Shown: positions 45,494 through 54,043 of the stretch, in pieces
Layout: each line of letters begins with the position of its first letter
Numbering within the stretch: the first letter of the stretch is position 1
Made by a program: the position numbers and the translations under genes
The notes under the pieces: generated by a model
The model's input: only the letters and a program-made list of their open reading frames with translations
Databases searched by the model: none
What the model was told of the DNA's origin: nothing
NCBI GenBank assembly: GCA_016124855.1
Contig: WGMX01000028.1
Location: 264,440 to 328,439 of the forward strand
DNA length: 64,000 nucleotides
Source of the DNA: Anaerolineaceae bacterium
GTDB taxonomy: Bacteria > Chloroflexota > Anaerolineae > Aggregatilineales > Phototrophicaceae
Direction of reading: 5' to 3'

Positions 45494-45549
45494 CGAAACC
45501 GAACCTCAACTTACATCTTTTATTAACATGATAGCGCAGGAATGGGGAA

Positions 45550-45574
45550 ATAAAAACCCGGTTTATACCGGGCT
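45550..45574 (-). terminator. Rho-independent terminator of tRNA-Leu
   Basis: On the minus strand CCCGGT (45567-45572) pairs with ACCGGG (45557-45562) over a four-base loop, then TTTTTATTT. It begins six bases after the tRNA 3' end. Confidence 0.85.
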
Positions 45575-45578
45575 AATG

Positions 45579-45662
<84 letters not shown>

Positions 45663-45676
45663 TTGGAGTGGATGAT

Positions 45677-45704
45677 ATGGTAGCAGAACTCCCCTGACTG
45701 TCAA
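45677..45704 (-). promoter_or_regulatory. Promoter of tRNA-Leu
   Basis: On the minus strand TTGACA (45704-45699), 16-base spacer, TACCAT (45682-45677), placed about 15-20 bases before the tRNA 5' end. Consensus -35, moderate -10. Confidence 0.6.
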
Positions 45705-45849
45705 CACCTACTTTGTTCAAATTATGTACAATAAGCCAGCAGAGTAAGTCCAATTTGCGTCATAAAAATCAAGATGAGAGTCTTCTATTTTACTAAATGT
45801 GCGATTGCCCTACTCTCTTGAACGGTTCAGGAAATGGCATCAGCAACCA

Positions 45850-45858
45850 TGATATAAT
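45850..45858 (+). promoter_or_regulatory. Extended -10 promoter of the SH3/serine hydrolase gene
   Basis: TGATATAAT at 45850-45858: consensus TATAAT with the TG of an extended -10, 42 bases before the start codon. No -35 at normal spacing, which an extended -10 does not need. Confidence 0.5.
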
Positions 45859-45900
45859 CCGCATCTGGACGCATATGAGATAGGTCAGCAGGCACAGCCA

Positions 45901-47625
45901 ATGAGACGAACCCATATTTATTTCACAGCCTTTTTTGCATTCGTTTTATTCGTCGGTCTACCGATTCTTACTTCTGCACAATCAAACGCTGTGACGGCCG
46001 AGGCAGTGGGACAAGCAAACCTGCGTTCCACAACAGATGTGAATGGCGATTTGCTAGGTGAAATTAAATCCGGGACACGTTATCCCGTTTTAGGTCGCAG
46101 TCAGTTTTATCCTTGGTATTTACTTGGTGATCCAGACACTCAGCAGCCGATTGGTTGGGTTTACGCTGATCTGGTTACAGTCGTGGGAAATGTCAATACA
46201 TTACCGTATAGCGAAGTGGTCATTAGTAATGTGCCCGCAACTTTGACACCTGAGCCATCGCTGACACCTGATTCGAGTACTGGGATTAGTGCCACCAACA
46301 GCCTCATACCCGAAGCGGCGAATGAGGCAGTTGTAACTATAACCGCTACATCAGAACCGCTGAGCGGCGTTATAGGTGTCGCACAGGCTGAAATCAATAT
46401 TCGGTACGGCCCCAGTGTAGATTACCCGCGAATCGGTGTAGGGGAAGCTGGCGAAAAATATGAAATCACAGGCCGCCACAGTCAATTTCCTTGGATCCAA
46501 ATCCGGTATCCCGCCGCGCCAAATGGCTATGGTTGGGTTGCTAATGACTTATTACAGGTACAAGGCAATATCTATAATGTGCCAGTTATTACACAACTTT
46601 CCTTTAATTTACCGACGTTGACTCCTACGCCTCCCGTTGTATTGGCTAGCCATCTGCTCGAAAGTTCACCGGTTGTCATTAGTCCAGCATTTCAGGCACT
46701 TGGCGATAATTTGTGGGGGATGATGCTCAACGCAGGTTTTGCGCCTGAAACCAGTACACTGGCAGCGCTATTTGTGATGAACCTCAAGACTAATGAGGCG
46801 CTGACATTTGGCAATAACATTGCGTTCAGCGGGATGAGCCTAAATAAGATCGCGATTTTGACAGCACTTTATGGCAGCTTCCAAGGGCCTCCTGACGAAG
46901 AAACAGCGCTTAACATCGCATATATGATGGTTTGCAGCGAAAACAGTGCGTCTAATGCATTACTGCGCGAACTCGGAAACGGCGATGAATATGCCGGTGC
47001 GGCAAAAGTGACCGAGATGTTGCAAAAACTAGGTTTGGGCAACATGTTCATTATTGCCCCATTCAAAGTGCCAAACGCAACACCTGCTCCCGTACGTGCG
47101 CCGACGACGAATGCTGATCAGACCCGCGCGCTACCTGATTATTCCAATCAGCTCACGGTTGATAATATGGGATGGCTACTGGCTAGTATTTATCAGTGTG
47201 CTAACACAGGTGATGGAGCACTTATGACCAAGCTGCCGGGGCAATTCACGGCGCAGAAGTGCCGCCAAATGCTGAATATCATGAGTGATAATAACCTTGG
47301 CGAACCCCTGATGATGAGCGCTGGCGTGCCACCGAATACACGAGTTGCCCATAAGCACGGATATATAGATGATACACACGGGAATGCAGGGATCGTCTTT
47401 TCGCCGGGTGGTGACTATGTGCTGGTGGTTGCAATGCATGGCCCAGTATGGTTGGAGGCCACTAATACGTTTCCTTTGATTAGTGACCTCTCGCGTACTG
47501 TATATAACTACCTAAATCCGACAGCGACCGATGATGCTAACCTTCCATGGTCTATCGCAGGCGTTGACGAGTGTTTGCAACAGAGCCGGAGCACCCTCAA
47601 CATGCTTATGTCGAGCAGCGGTTGA
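45901..47625 (+). CDS. Secreted protein with two SH3-like domains and a class A beta-lactamase-like serine hydrolase domain
   Basis: 574 aa. Signal peptide ends about residue 26 (TSAQS). Two bacterial SH3 domains follow, about 30-95 (ANLRSTTDVNGDLLG) and 160-225 (INIRYGPSVDYPRIG), joined by a Thr/Pro linker. From about 265 comes a serine hydrolase with S313-x-x-K316 (SLNK), S346-E347-N348, and K485-H-G487 in place of KTG. This is the penicillin-binding fold; SH3 domains usually attach to the cell wall. A wall-remodelling peptidase or beta-lactamase-like role is likely. True antibiotic hydrolysis cannot be inferred: no glutamate loop was identified. Confidence 0.82.
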   Translation: MRRTHIYFTAFFAFVLFVGLPILTSAQSNAVTAEAVGQANLRSTTDVNGDLLGEIKSGTRYPVLGRSQFYPWYLLGDPDTQQPIGWVYADLVTVVGNVNTLPYSEVVISNVPATLTPEPSLTPDSSTGISATNSLIPEAANEAVVTITATSEPLSGVIGVAQAEINIRYGPSVDYPRIGVGEAGEKYEITGRHSQFPWIQIRYPAAPNGYGWVANDLLQVQGNIYNVPVITQLSFNLPTLTPTPPVVLASHLLESSPVVISPAFQALGDNLWGMMLNAGFAPETSTLAALFVMNLKTNEALTFGNNIAFSGMSLNKIAILTALYGSFQGPPDEETALNIAYMMVCSENSASNALLRELGNGDEYAGAAKVTEMLQKLGLGNMFIIAPFKVPNATPAPVRAPTTNADQTRALPDYSNQLTVDNMGWLLASIYQCANTGDGALMTKLPGQFTAQKCRQMLNIMSDNNLGEPLMMSAGVPPNTRVAHKHGYIDDTHGNAGIVFSPGGDYVLVVAMHGPVWLEATNTFPLISDLSRTVYNYLNPTATDDANLPWSIAGVDECLQQSRSTLNMLMSSSG

Positions 47626-47637
47626 TGGAAATGAGCA

Positions 47638-48552
47638 TCACCCCTTCACCGCGCCAGAAGACAAGCCGCTGACGAACTGGGTTTGCAGCAGCAAGAATAC
47701 AATGGTAATCGGAATAACCCCAATTAATGCACCTGCTGCAAACACCCCCCATCGTTGACTAAAACCATTATCCAAGAATGTCGTTAAGCCAACCGCCAGC
47801 GTGAAGGTATTACTGTCACGGAGCAATACACGTGGCAGTAAGAAGTCGTTGAATGTTCCAACAAAGCTGAGAATACCTACAACGGCAAGAATTGGACGAA
47901 TGAGCGGCAGAATAATCTGATAAAAGGTAATCCACTCTGTCGCACCATCGACCTTTGCCGATTCATCGATTTCATGCGGGATGGTATCGAAGTAGCCTTT
48001 CATCAAGAAGGCATTAGCGCCGAGTGCTCCACCCGAATAGACTAGAATCAAACCGCCTAGGGTGTTTAGCCCCAGCCAAGGGATGATTTCACCAACTTGA
48101 TCGAGCAGCAGGTAAAAGGCAACTAATGCAACCACGGTGGGAAATACTTGAATAACCAAGGTTGCCAACAACGTCGAGCGCCGACCATAGAAGCGAAAGC
48201 GTGACAGTGAGTATGCGGCCAAGGTGGTTAACGTCAACGTTAGAATGGTTGTGACACCTGAGACAACGATTGAATTCCTTAACCACAGCAAGATTGGCGT
48301 TTGAGTACCGTTCAAAAGTTTTTCGTAATTTTCCAAGGTCGGGTTGGGCGGAATGATGGCAGCTCCAACCAAAGTATTTCGAGGGTCAAAAGAAGCGCCA
48401 ATTACAATCAAAACCGGATAAAGTGCAAAGATTGAACCAAGTATCAAGATTATAAGCTTGATGACCTGATTACGGCGCCGGTTGGCGACTACCATACCTT
48501 GACGCAGGTTAGTATGTGACCGTTCGTTACGCGCTCCAGTTGCGGTAGACAT
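47638..48552 (-). CDS. malG: Maltose/maltodextrin-type ABC permease MalG
   Basis: 304 aa inner-membrane subunit, six helices. The EAA loop that docks to the ATPase is visible (EIDESAKVDGATEWITFYQIILP). An N-terminal helix with YPVLIVIGASF and the segment NTLVGAAIIPPNPTLENYEKLL follow E. coli MalG. It overlaps malF by one base at 48552. It takes oligosaccharides from MalE together with MalF. No MalK ATPase gene is in the window; it may be supplied by a shared ATPase elsewhere. Confidence 0.92.
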   Translation of the reverse strand: MSTATGARNERSHTNLRQGMVVANRRRNQVIKLIILILGSIFALYPVLIVIGASFDPRNTLVGAAIIPPNPTLENYEKLLNGTQTPILLWLRNSIVVSGVTTILTLTLTTLAAYSLSRFRFYGRRSTLLATLVIQVFPTVVALVAFYLLLDQVGEIIPWLGLNTLGGLILVYSGGALGANAFLMKGYFDTIPHEIDESAKVDGATEWITFYQIILPLIRPILAVVGILSFVGTFNDFLLPRVLLRDSNTFTLAVGLTTFLDNGFSQRWGVFAAGALIGVIPITIVFLLLQTQFVSGLSSGAVKG

Positions 48553-50120
48553 TAGTTGACCTCCTCTAAACGGCGTGTTAAACGGAAATTAAAGTATGTA
48601 ATGGGGCCAACAATCAAGAAGATAAAAATGCCGATAGCAGCGGCAAAACCATAGTTGGTTCCACTTCCGCCAGCAAACGCTAAACGATAGGTATATGAGA
48701 GTAAAATATCGGTATGTCCGGCAACAGTCGCAGCGCTAATCGGTGGGCCTCCTTTGTTCATCAACTCAATAATAGTGAAGTTGTTGAAGTTAAACGAAAA
48801 GCTTGCGACTAGAAGGGGTGCCAGTGCAATCAAAAGTAATGGAAAGGTAATCGAGCGGAACTGTACCCATGTGCTTGCTCCGTCGATTGTTGCAGCTTCG
48901 TACATATCGCCGGGGATACTTTGCAGAGCACCTAATCCGATCAACATCATATAGGGAAAGCCAAGATATAAATTGACGAATAAGATAGCGACCTTTGCTA
49001 AGCCGGGATCAGAAAACCACTGCGGCGAAATTCCAAAAATACTTTTTAATCCGATATTAAACGGGCCATAAACAGGATTCATCAGCCCTGCCCAAGTCGT
49101 TACCGCTAACCACCCGGGAATGGCATAGGGAATGATCAAAATTGAGCGAAAGACAATACGCAGAGGAAGATCAGGGGAATTCAACAGTAACGCGAATAAC
49201 AAACCAAGTGCTAACGTTGTAGCGACACTGCCCGCAGCAAAGGCCAAAGTCCACAAAAAAACGCGCCAGAATGGGTCACGAATAGTGGGGTCAGTGACCA
49301 CACGCACAATGTTATCAAACCCGATAAAGTCCGGAAAACCCGGCTGCATGACTTCGCGGTTTTCGCCCTCGCCTGTTACAAAATTACCGCGTTCATTGCG
49401 ATAAACCTTGTTGGTTTGAACATTAGTAAGCGTGTCGGAAACCAGATCGTATTTCCAAACCGGTTGAAGCTGTTTCGCTTCTTGCGCTTCGGCAATACCA
49501 ATTTTGGTAATTTTAATGGTGTTGGGGGCAGCATCAATCGCAATATTTTGCAGCGTCTGACCGAAACGTAACGCACCGCCGGGTGGAAGACGGTTAAAAC
49601 CGTTTAGTGTTTTGGGAATCCCATTTTCATCACGTTCACCAACAGTAGTGTCATCCGGCGCAATTTCTTTAAGACCTTCTTGCCCCGGAACATAAGAATA
49701 AGAAGTACCATTTGAATCAACTAACCAGAATTGAAACGCATCCTGCGCAGGAGATTGATACACGTAGACCTTATACGTTGGTGCACCTTCGGGAGCAAAG
49801 GTTTCGGCTAGACGCTGATCCACAACTTGCTGTTTGGTCAAGAGATGACCATCTCCATAATTGGTGAAGGCAACTACAGCCGAGTAACCAATGGGATAAA
49901 CAACAAGAAGGAACATGCCCGCTAGAGCAGGCACAATCCAACGCCAAACATAAAAGCGTTCACTCAAAAAAACGATATTGGTGACGATGGTAAAGATACC
50001 AATTCCAATGCCTAAGAGGGGACTGATGCGACTTCCAAGTGCTAATGCTAACTGTATGACTACAACATCTAATATTCCAAGAAACACAATCCGTAAGATG
50101 AGACTTCTTATAGACGACAC
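48552..50120 (-). CDS. malF: Maltose/maltodextrin-type ABC permease MalF
   Basis: 522 aa. Several N-terminal helices, then a long extracytoplasmic insertion (about 90-270), which is the MalF P2 loop that touches the binding protein, and a permease core with the EAA loop MYEAATIDGASTWVQFRSITFPLL. Length and P2 loop distinguish MalF from ordinary 290-aa sugar permeases. Upstream is a 159-base gap with a stem-loop before malE's stop. Substrate is probably a maltodextrin; trehalose is a close alternative. Confidence 0.9.
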   Translation of the reverse strand: MSSIRSLILRIVFLGILDVVVIQLALALGSRISPLLGIGIGIFTIVTNIVFLSERFYVWRWIVPALAGMFLLVVYPIGYSAVVAFTNYGDGHLLTKQQVVDQRLAETFAPEGAPTYKVYVYQSPAQDAFQFWLVDSNGTSYSYVPGQEGLKEIAPDDTTVGERDENGIPKTLNGFNRLPPGGALRFGQTLQNIAIDAAPNTIKITKIGIAEAQEAKQLQPVWKYDLVSDTLTNVQTNKVYRNERGNFVTGEGENREVMQPGFPDFIGFDNIVRVVTDPTIRDPFWRVFLWTLAFAAGSVATTLALGLLFALLLNSPDLPLRIVFRSILIIPYAIPGWLAVTTWAGLMNPVYGPFNIGLKSIFGISPQWFSDPGLAKVAILFVNLYLGFPYMMLIGLGALQSIPGDMYEAATIDGASTWVQFRSITFPLLLIALAPLLVASFSFNFNNFTIIELMNKGGPPISAATVAGHTDILLSYTYRLAFAGGSGTNYGFAAAIGIFIFLIVGPITYFNFRLTRRLEEVN

Positions 50121-50230
50121 AACTACCCCCTAAACAAATATTTTTAAGACATGGGTATTATTACATCCGCATTCATCCTACATGAGAACTGCACATCTAA
50201 AGGACAAAATAGGTTATCACAACTTATGAA

Positions 50231-50258
50231 GAAGGCCGGGGACATGCCACCGGCCTTC
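50231..50258 (-). other. Stem-loop between malE and malF
   Basis: GAAGGCCGG (50231-50239) and CCGGCCTTC (50250-50258) form nine pairs. No T run follows on the minus strand, so it should not fully stop transcription. In E. coli a palindromic element between malE and malF protects malE mRNA and lowers malF; this hairpin may do the same. Confidence 0.65.
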
Positions 50259-50279
50259 ACAAATTTCTTTCAGGCGCAC

Positions 50280-51530
50280 TTAGCCGGACTTGGCAATCTC
50301 AGTGCGAATAGCTTCCGCAGCATCCTTGAATGCTTTGTCAGGGTCTTCTTTTTGTTGATAGATTAAGGTAATGGCATTACCCCATGCAGTCCAGACCGAG
50401 GCCATTTGAGGAATAGCCGGCATTGGATCACCATTAGCAACAGCCAGACTAAAGTTCTTCAAGTCGGTATCTTCAATTGAAGCCGCTAACTGCTTCCATG
50501 CCGGAACGAACGGCACGGCATCATAAAGTGCCTTCATGCCTTCGTCGGTCGCAACGTAATCAGTCAAGAACGACTGAGCAAGTAAGGTGTTCTTGCTGAA
50601 GGCATTTACCATAAAGCCTTGTGAACCGACAAACGGACGTGGGGTATCTTCCATCATAGGAATAGGAGCGACCGCATAGTTGATACCGCTCTTGCGAATG
50701 TCACTCAACGCCCACGGGCCAGTAATCCACATCGCCAACTTACCGGTTGTGAACAGCGATTGGGCTGCGCCGTAATCGACCGCATCGCTGAAATCACCAG
50801 CCTTGACCAACCGATCAAGTTCTTCAGCGGCTTTCAACGCACCGGGGCTGTCTAGACCAACATCCTTGGGATTGTAGTTACCATCGGCATCGCGACCGAA
50901 GACATATCCACCAAAACCGGTAAAGAGGGCTTCATGATGATAGGGATCACCTTTGGGAATCGCCAAACCATTTTCAGCCTTGCCATCTTTAACCAACTGT
51001 TCGCCCAATTTAATGGTGTCTGCCCATGTTGCCGGGAGTTCTGGAACAAGGTCAGTATTGTAATAGACGGCAACCGCTTCGGTCAGATATGGGAGGCCAA
51101 CGAGCTTACCATCATAGGTGAAGGCTTTAATTGCGACGGGATCAAACTTGTCAACTAAATCAGCCGACACATCGAGGGGGGTGATCAAACCATTGCCATA
51201 AAGTTGACCAACCCAGTCATGAGCGCCCACGATGATATCCGGGCCTTCGCCTACGGGGCCGCCCAGTTGAAGGTTATTGCGAATGTCGCCAAAACCCATC
51301 ACCTGTACACGAACTGGAACCCCGTACTTGTCGGTAAAATTCTTAGCAATGGCTTCGATTGCAGGCTGCCGACCCGCGTCGGCCCAAATCGTAAGCGTTC
51401 CTTCAGTCGAGGGGGCAAAAGTCGCTGTCGGAGCGGGTGTCGCCGTAGCGTCCTGCGCGAAGGCAATACTTATACTGCTTAAGGCAAGAACAGCCACAAA
51501 CAACAAACTCAATAGTTTACGGAACTTCAT
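50280..51530 (-). CDS. malE: Maltose/maltodextrin-binding protein MalE
   Basis: 416 aa. Signal peptide about 1-25 (ending AFAQD), then a Thr/Pro linker (TATPAPTATFAPS), then a family-1 sugar-binding protein: LTIWADAGRQPAIEAIAKNF, GPDIIVGAHDWVGQL, VGLPYLTEAVAVYYN, and a C-terminal WGNAITLIYQ. The linker in place of a lipobox cysteine is unusual for a Gram-positive-like organism; the protein is probably free in a periplasm-like space or held by another part. First gene of the malE-F-G unit. Confidence 0.93.
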   Translation of the reverse strand: MKFRKLLSLLFVAVLALSSISIAFAQDATATPAPTATFAPSTEGTLTIWADAGRQPAIEAIAKNFTDKYGVPVRVQVMGFGDIRNNLQLGGPVGEGPDIIVGAHDWVGQLYGNGLITPLDVSADLVDKFDPVAIKAFTYDGKLVGLPYLTEAVAVYYNTDLVPELPATWADTIKLGEQLVKDGKAENGLAIPKGDPYHHEALFTGFGGYVFGRDADGNYNPKDVGLDSPGALKAAEELDRLVKAGDFSDAVDYGAAQSLFTTGKLAMWITGPWALSDIRKSGINYAVAPIPMMEDTPRPFVGSQGFMVNAFSKNTLLAQSFLTDYVATDEGMKALYDAVPFVPAWKQLAASIEDTDLKNFSLAVANGDPMPAIPQMASVWTAWGNAITLIYQQKEDPDKAFKDAAEAIRTEIAKSG

Positions 51531-51610
51531 ATTGTTTAAAATCCTTTCCTTACAAAATTTATCTGGAACTTATTAACCTACGTTGAGATCATAATTCCCA
51601 TTGAGAGTTA

Positions 51611-51648
51611 ATAATATTGAATATAGCGGTGTGTGCAAGTTTCGGCAA
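51611..51648 (-). promoter_or_regulatory. Candidate promoter(s) of malE
   Basis: Two overlapping options on the minus strand: TTGCCG (51648-51643) with 17 bases to TATATT (51625-51620), and TTGCAC (51638-51633) with 16 bases to TATTAT (51616-51611). They lie 80-120 bases before malE. The rest of the gap 51531-51857 shows no gene and no clear operator. Confidence 0.5.
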
Positions 51649-51857
51649 GGAATTTGTGGGGTTTTGAGTAGTTTCTCATATAGCACTTTGCACAAGTGAC
51701 AAAATGATTGAGCAGTTCGAAATTTACAAGCGAAAATGAATCTGAAGTAATGTAAAAACCACCTGAGCTTTATTCAATTCGCACATAATACACGGGTCTA
51801 TAAGTAAAGACCGGTGTATAACCTGCACAACATACCGAAATTAGTTTAAAGATGAGG

Positions 51858-52436
51858 CTAGTGTAGCAAAGCCTGTCGAGATTGAGAGAGGTCCGATTGC
51901 CAATGCCAATAGGCTTTGACTACGAATACACTAAGTGCTTCTAACCAGTCAAACATATATTCAAGAATATGGCGTACCATCAACAGGCTCTGGGTCACCT
52001 GCCCTGCCCGAAGAACAGCATTGTGCATCGTGTGGCATACGATGATCAGTTCGTTTTCGGAAAGGTGGGTATAGCGATGAGTCACGAACGCTAGCGCTTC
52101 GTCAAGTTCTAAGGCATGATATTCTTCAATCAAATCCAGAGGGACAAGCGGTGTAATATCGATCTGGAAATGATCTTTCAAGCGGTTCAACATTCCCGTC
52201 CGAATTTCAAATAATGATTCCTGCAATGCAATCATGTGTTGATGAACGGTTTCAGCCAACTCTAGGAAGACATCAATTTGTGCTGGACTGTTTAGCATTT
52301 GACGCTGCATGAACGCTTCAAAAAGAGCGGGCGAGCGCTCCGCTAAGCATTTTTCAAGTAACTCAATTGCTTCGGAACAAACGAGATTTTTCTCTGCCAA
52401 AGCCATCAGTTCCTCAACTGCACTTCTATCCAACAT
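51858..52436 (-). CDS. Helical protein of unknown function
   Basis: 192 aa if started at ATG 52436, where GGAGG lies nine bases before; the longer frame from 52556 is unsupported and covers the DUF971 gene. The product is nearly all helical, with even acidic and hydrophobic spacing and no membrane helix (segments ELMALAEKNLVCSEAIELLEK, LELAETVHQHMIALQ). I recognise no family. It overlaps the upstream gene by 11 bases, so it is the third gene of a small coupled unit. Confidence 0.65.
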   Translation of the reverse strand: MLDRSAVEELMALAEKNLVCSEAIELLEKCLAERSPALFEAFMQRQMLNSPAQIDVFLELAETVHQHMIALQESLFEIRTGMLNRLKDHFQIDITPLVPLDLIEEYHALELDEALAFVTHRYTHLSENELIIVCHTMHNAVLRAGQVTQSLLMVRHILEYMFDWLEALSVFVVKAYWHWQSDLSQSRQALLH

Positions 52437-52767
52437 CGCTTTGAGCCTCCGGTGGGCATAGTCGGCGTAAATATTCCCACGTATAAATTCCGGTATGATG
52501 TCCATCGTCCCAAGTTGGTTGGAGGGCATAGTTGCCGACAAGATCAAGTGATTCAATTGCGTAAGACCGTTTTGGTTTTAGAACTAAAATGTTGGACGGG
52601 TCATATTCCCGGCTCATAAATTGATGTCCACCACGACATTCAACACAGGGGCAGGCTTCCCTCAATTCGGATAAGGGATATTGGCAAATCCGATCATCCC
52701 CCCATGTTATTTCAAGATAACCATTGGTCTTATTGAGTGTTACGGATTTAGGCCGAATTGCCGTCAT
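52426..52767 (-). CDS. DUF971 (GBBH-like N-terminal) domain protein
   Basis: 113 aa from ATG 52767 (GGAG five bases before). It has the domain's cysteine pair in ACPCVECRGG and the strong C-terminal block WDDGHHTGIYTWEYLRRLCP. The domain occurs alone or at the N-terminus of gamma-butyrobetaine hydroxylase, and beside iron-sulfur cluster proteins; a metal or cluster-related role has been suggested. Overlaps both neighbours (20 and 11 bases). Confidence 0.85.
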   Translation of the reverse strand: MTAIRPKSVTLNKTNGYLEITWGDDRICQYPLSELREACPCVECRGGHQFMSREYDPSNILVLKPKRSYAIESLDLVGNYALQPTWDDGHHTGIYTWEYLRRLCPPEAQSDVG

Positions 52768-53140
52768 TTGCGCTCCAACGAGTTGACGTAGATACAGGTA
52801 AGTTTGCTTGGGCATCTGCCTGCTCAATCCAGCGATCACGCCGGATGCGCGCTGCCGTTACCCGAACCGCAGACAAACGCATGGCTAAATCATCAGGATT
52901 TTGCTTTGCCAATTGTGCAAAGGTATATATCCCTATGGCATTTAGCGCCCGTTCGTAGGCCGGGCCAATGCCATCAAGAACAGTGAGTGGATCACTTGTG
53001 TGTACGGGCTTCGAAGGCGCCGGTTTTGCCGGTGGAACACCCTTGACTGGTGGCATGGACGACCTCTGCTGATTTAACCACCATTTTGTAATGTAATATC
53101 CAAGCAGTAAAACGAGTATAAGTCTGAAAGCACCGCGCAT
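52748..53140 (-). CDS. Membrane-anchored helix-hairpin-helix protein
   Basis: 130 aa. One N-terminal helix (about 5-20), a Pro-rich stretch (about 30-47), then a helix-hairpin-helix segment, LDGIGPAYERALNAIGIYTFAQLAK (about 54-78 in two blocks), like the domain found in ribosomal L21-fusion and DUF4332-like proteins. It may touch nucleic acid or a protein at the membrane. First gene of the three-gene unit with DUF971. Confidence 0.7.
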   Translation of the reverse strand: MRGAFRLILVLLLGYYITKWWLNQQRSSMPPVKGVPPAKPAPSKPVHTSDPLTVLDGIGPAYERALNAIGIYTFAQLAKQNPDDLAMRLSAVRVTAARIRRDRWIEQADAQANLPVSTSTRWSANDGNSA

Positions 53141-53262
53141 GTTACACCTCCATCCCGCTTATGCAGGTCATGGAAAGATACCATCTTACTTGTACTGATT
53201 CCAGTGTAACATGAGAGCTTATTCATAACCGTTGATAATTAGATGATTATCCGACCATGACC

Positions 53263-53290
53263 TTGCGGCAGACATTACGTCTGCTACAAT
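53263..53290 (+). promoter_or_regulatory. Promoter of the lipoprotein gene
   Basis: TTGCGG (53263-53268), 16-base spacer, extended -10 TGC-TACAAT (53282-53290). In the leader a hairpin TTGCCA/TGGCAA lies at 53304-53319. Transcription of the rightward group to about 63.5 kb could begin here. Confidence 0.55.
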
Positions 53291-53347
53291 CTCAGAAGTA
53301 ATGTTGCCATCAGTGGCAATTGCCGAAGTAGATCATGGAGAATGCTA

Positions 53348-54013
53348 ATGCGTTTACGACTAATCCTGTGTGCGGTGGTTCTGGGTGTGCTGGCAGGCTG
53401 CCAAGGACAAACTGAAAAGGTGGTTCTGGTTGTGACTGCGACTCCCGCGCCAACTGATGCCAGTACCAGTTCAGCAGCGACGGATACAACTGCTCCTCAG
53501 ATTCCCACGGCTACGGCGACAGCCACCGCAATACCAGCGACCGAAACGCCGAGCATTCCCCCGACAGTTGATGTACGTCCAACCGCCACTTTGGGTCAAA
53601 TCCAAGTTGCTGAAGAAGTATTTGAACATGGCCGCATATTTTGGATACAACCCCGTAAACAAATGTGGGTTATGTATGATAATGGACAAGGCACCGGTGA
53701 GTGGAAAGTGTACGATGACACATGGGTTGATGGTGATCCGGCATCTGATCCAAGCATCGTACCACCAGAAGGCAAGTATCAACCGCTGCGCGGTTTTGGT
53801 AAACTGTGGCGTGAACATCAGGAAATCAGGGATCGGTTGGGCTTTGGGATTACTCCAGAGTTTGGCTATGTGAGCAACTATGAATATCATCCGGGCGGGC
53901 AAGTCGACGCACAGGGTATATGGCAGACAGGTCCCGGATACCATATTCTATTCAGCTTGTATAATGAGAAGTTTCAATTCAATGAAGTTGATAGCACTTG
54001 GAAGAAACTTTAA
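53348..54013 (+). CDS. Lipoprotein with Thr/Pro-rich linker
   Basis: 221 aa when started at ATG 53348, which has GGAG at proper distance; the upstream ATG 53342 is too close to it. Lipobox LAGC at about 17-20 with C20 as the lipid anchor. Residues 25-75 are a low-complexity Thr/Pro/Ala linker. The rest is a compact domain rich in W, Y and G (FEHGRIFWIQPRKQMWVMYD, LRGFGKLWREHQEIRDRLGF), resembling LGFP-like or other wall-contact modules. Typical of Chloroflexota surface proteins; function unknown. Confidence 0.78.
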   Translation: MRLRLILCAVVLGVLAGCQGQTEKVVLVVTATPAPTDASTSSAATDTTAPQIPTATATATAIPATETPSIPPTVDVRPTATLGQIQVAEEVFEHGRIFWIQPRKQMWVMYDNGQGTGEWKVYDDTWVDGDPASDPSIVPPEGKYQPLRGFGKLWREHQEIRDRLGFGITPEFGYVSNYEYHPGGQVDAQGIWQTGPGYHILFSLYNEKFQFNEVDSTWKKL

Positions 54014-54043
54014 TTAGCTGCACGCTCGGACGGGGGTTGGCAC

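Noticed and set aside
52437..52556. N-terminal extension of the helical protein at 51858-52436
   Set aside because: No ribosome site for it and it lies within DUF971; GGAGG supports the internal ATG at 52436.
53471..53944. 157-codon open frame on the minus strand
   Set aside because: Covers the lipoprotein gene, which has a lipobox, promoter and ribosome site; the antisense product is not protein-like.
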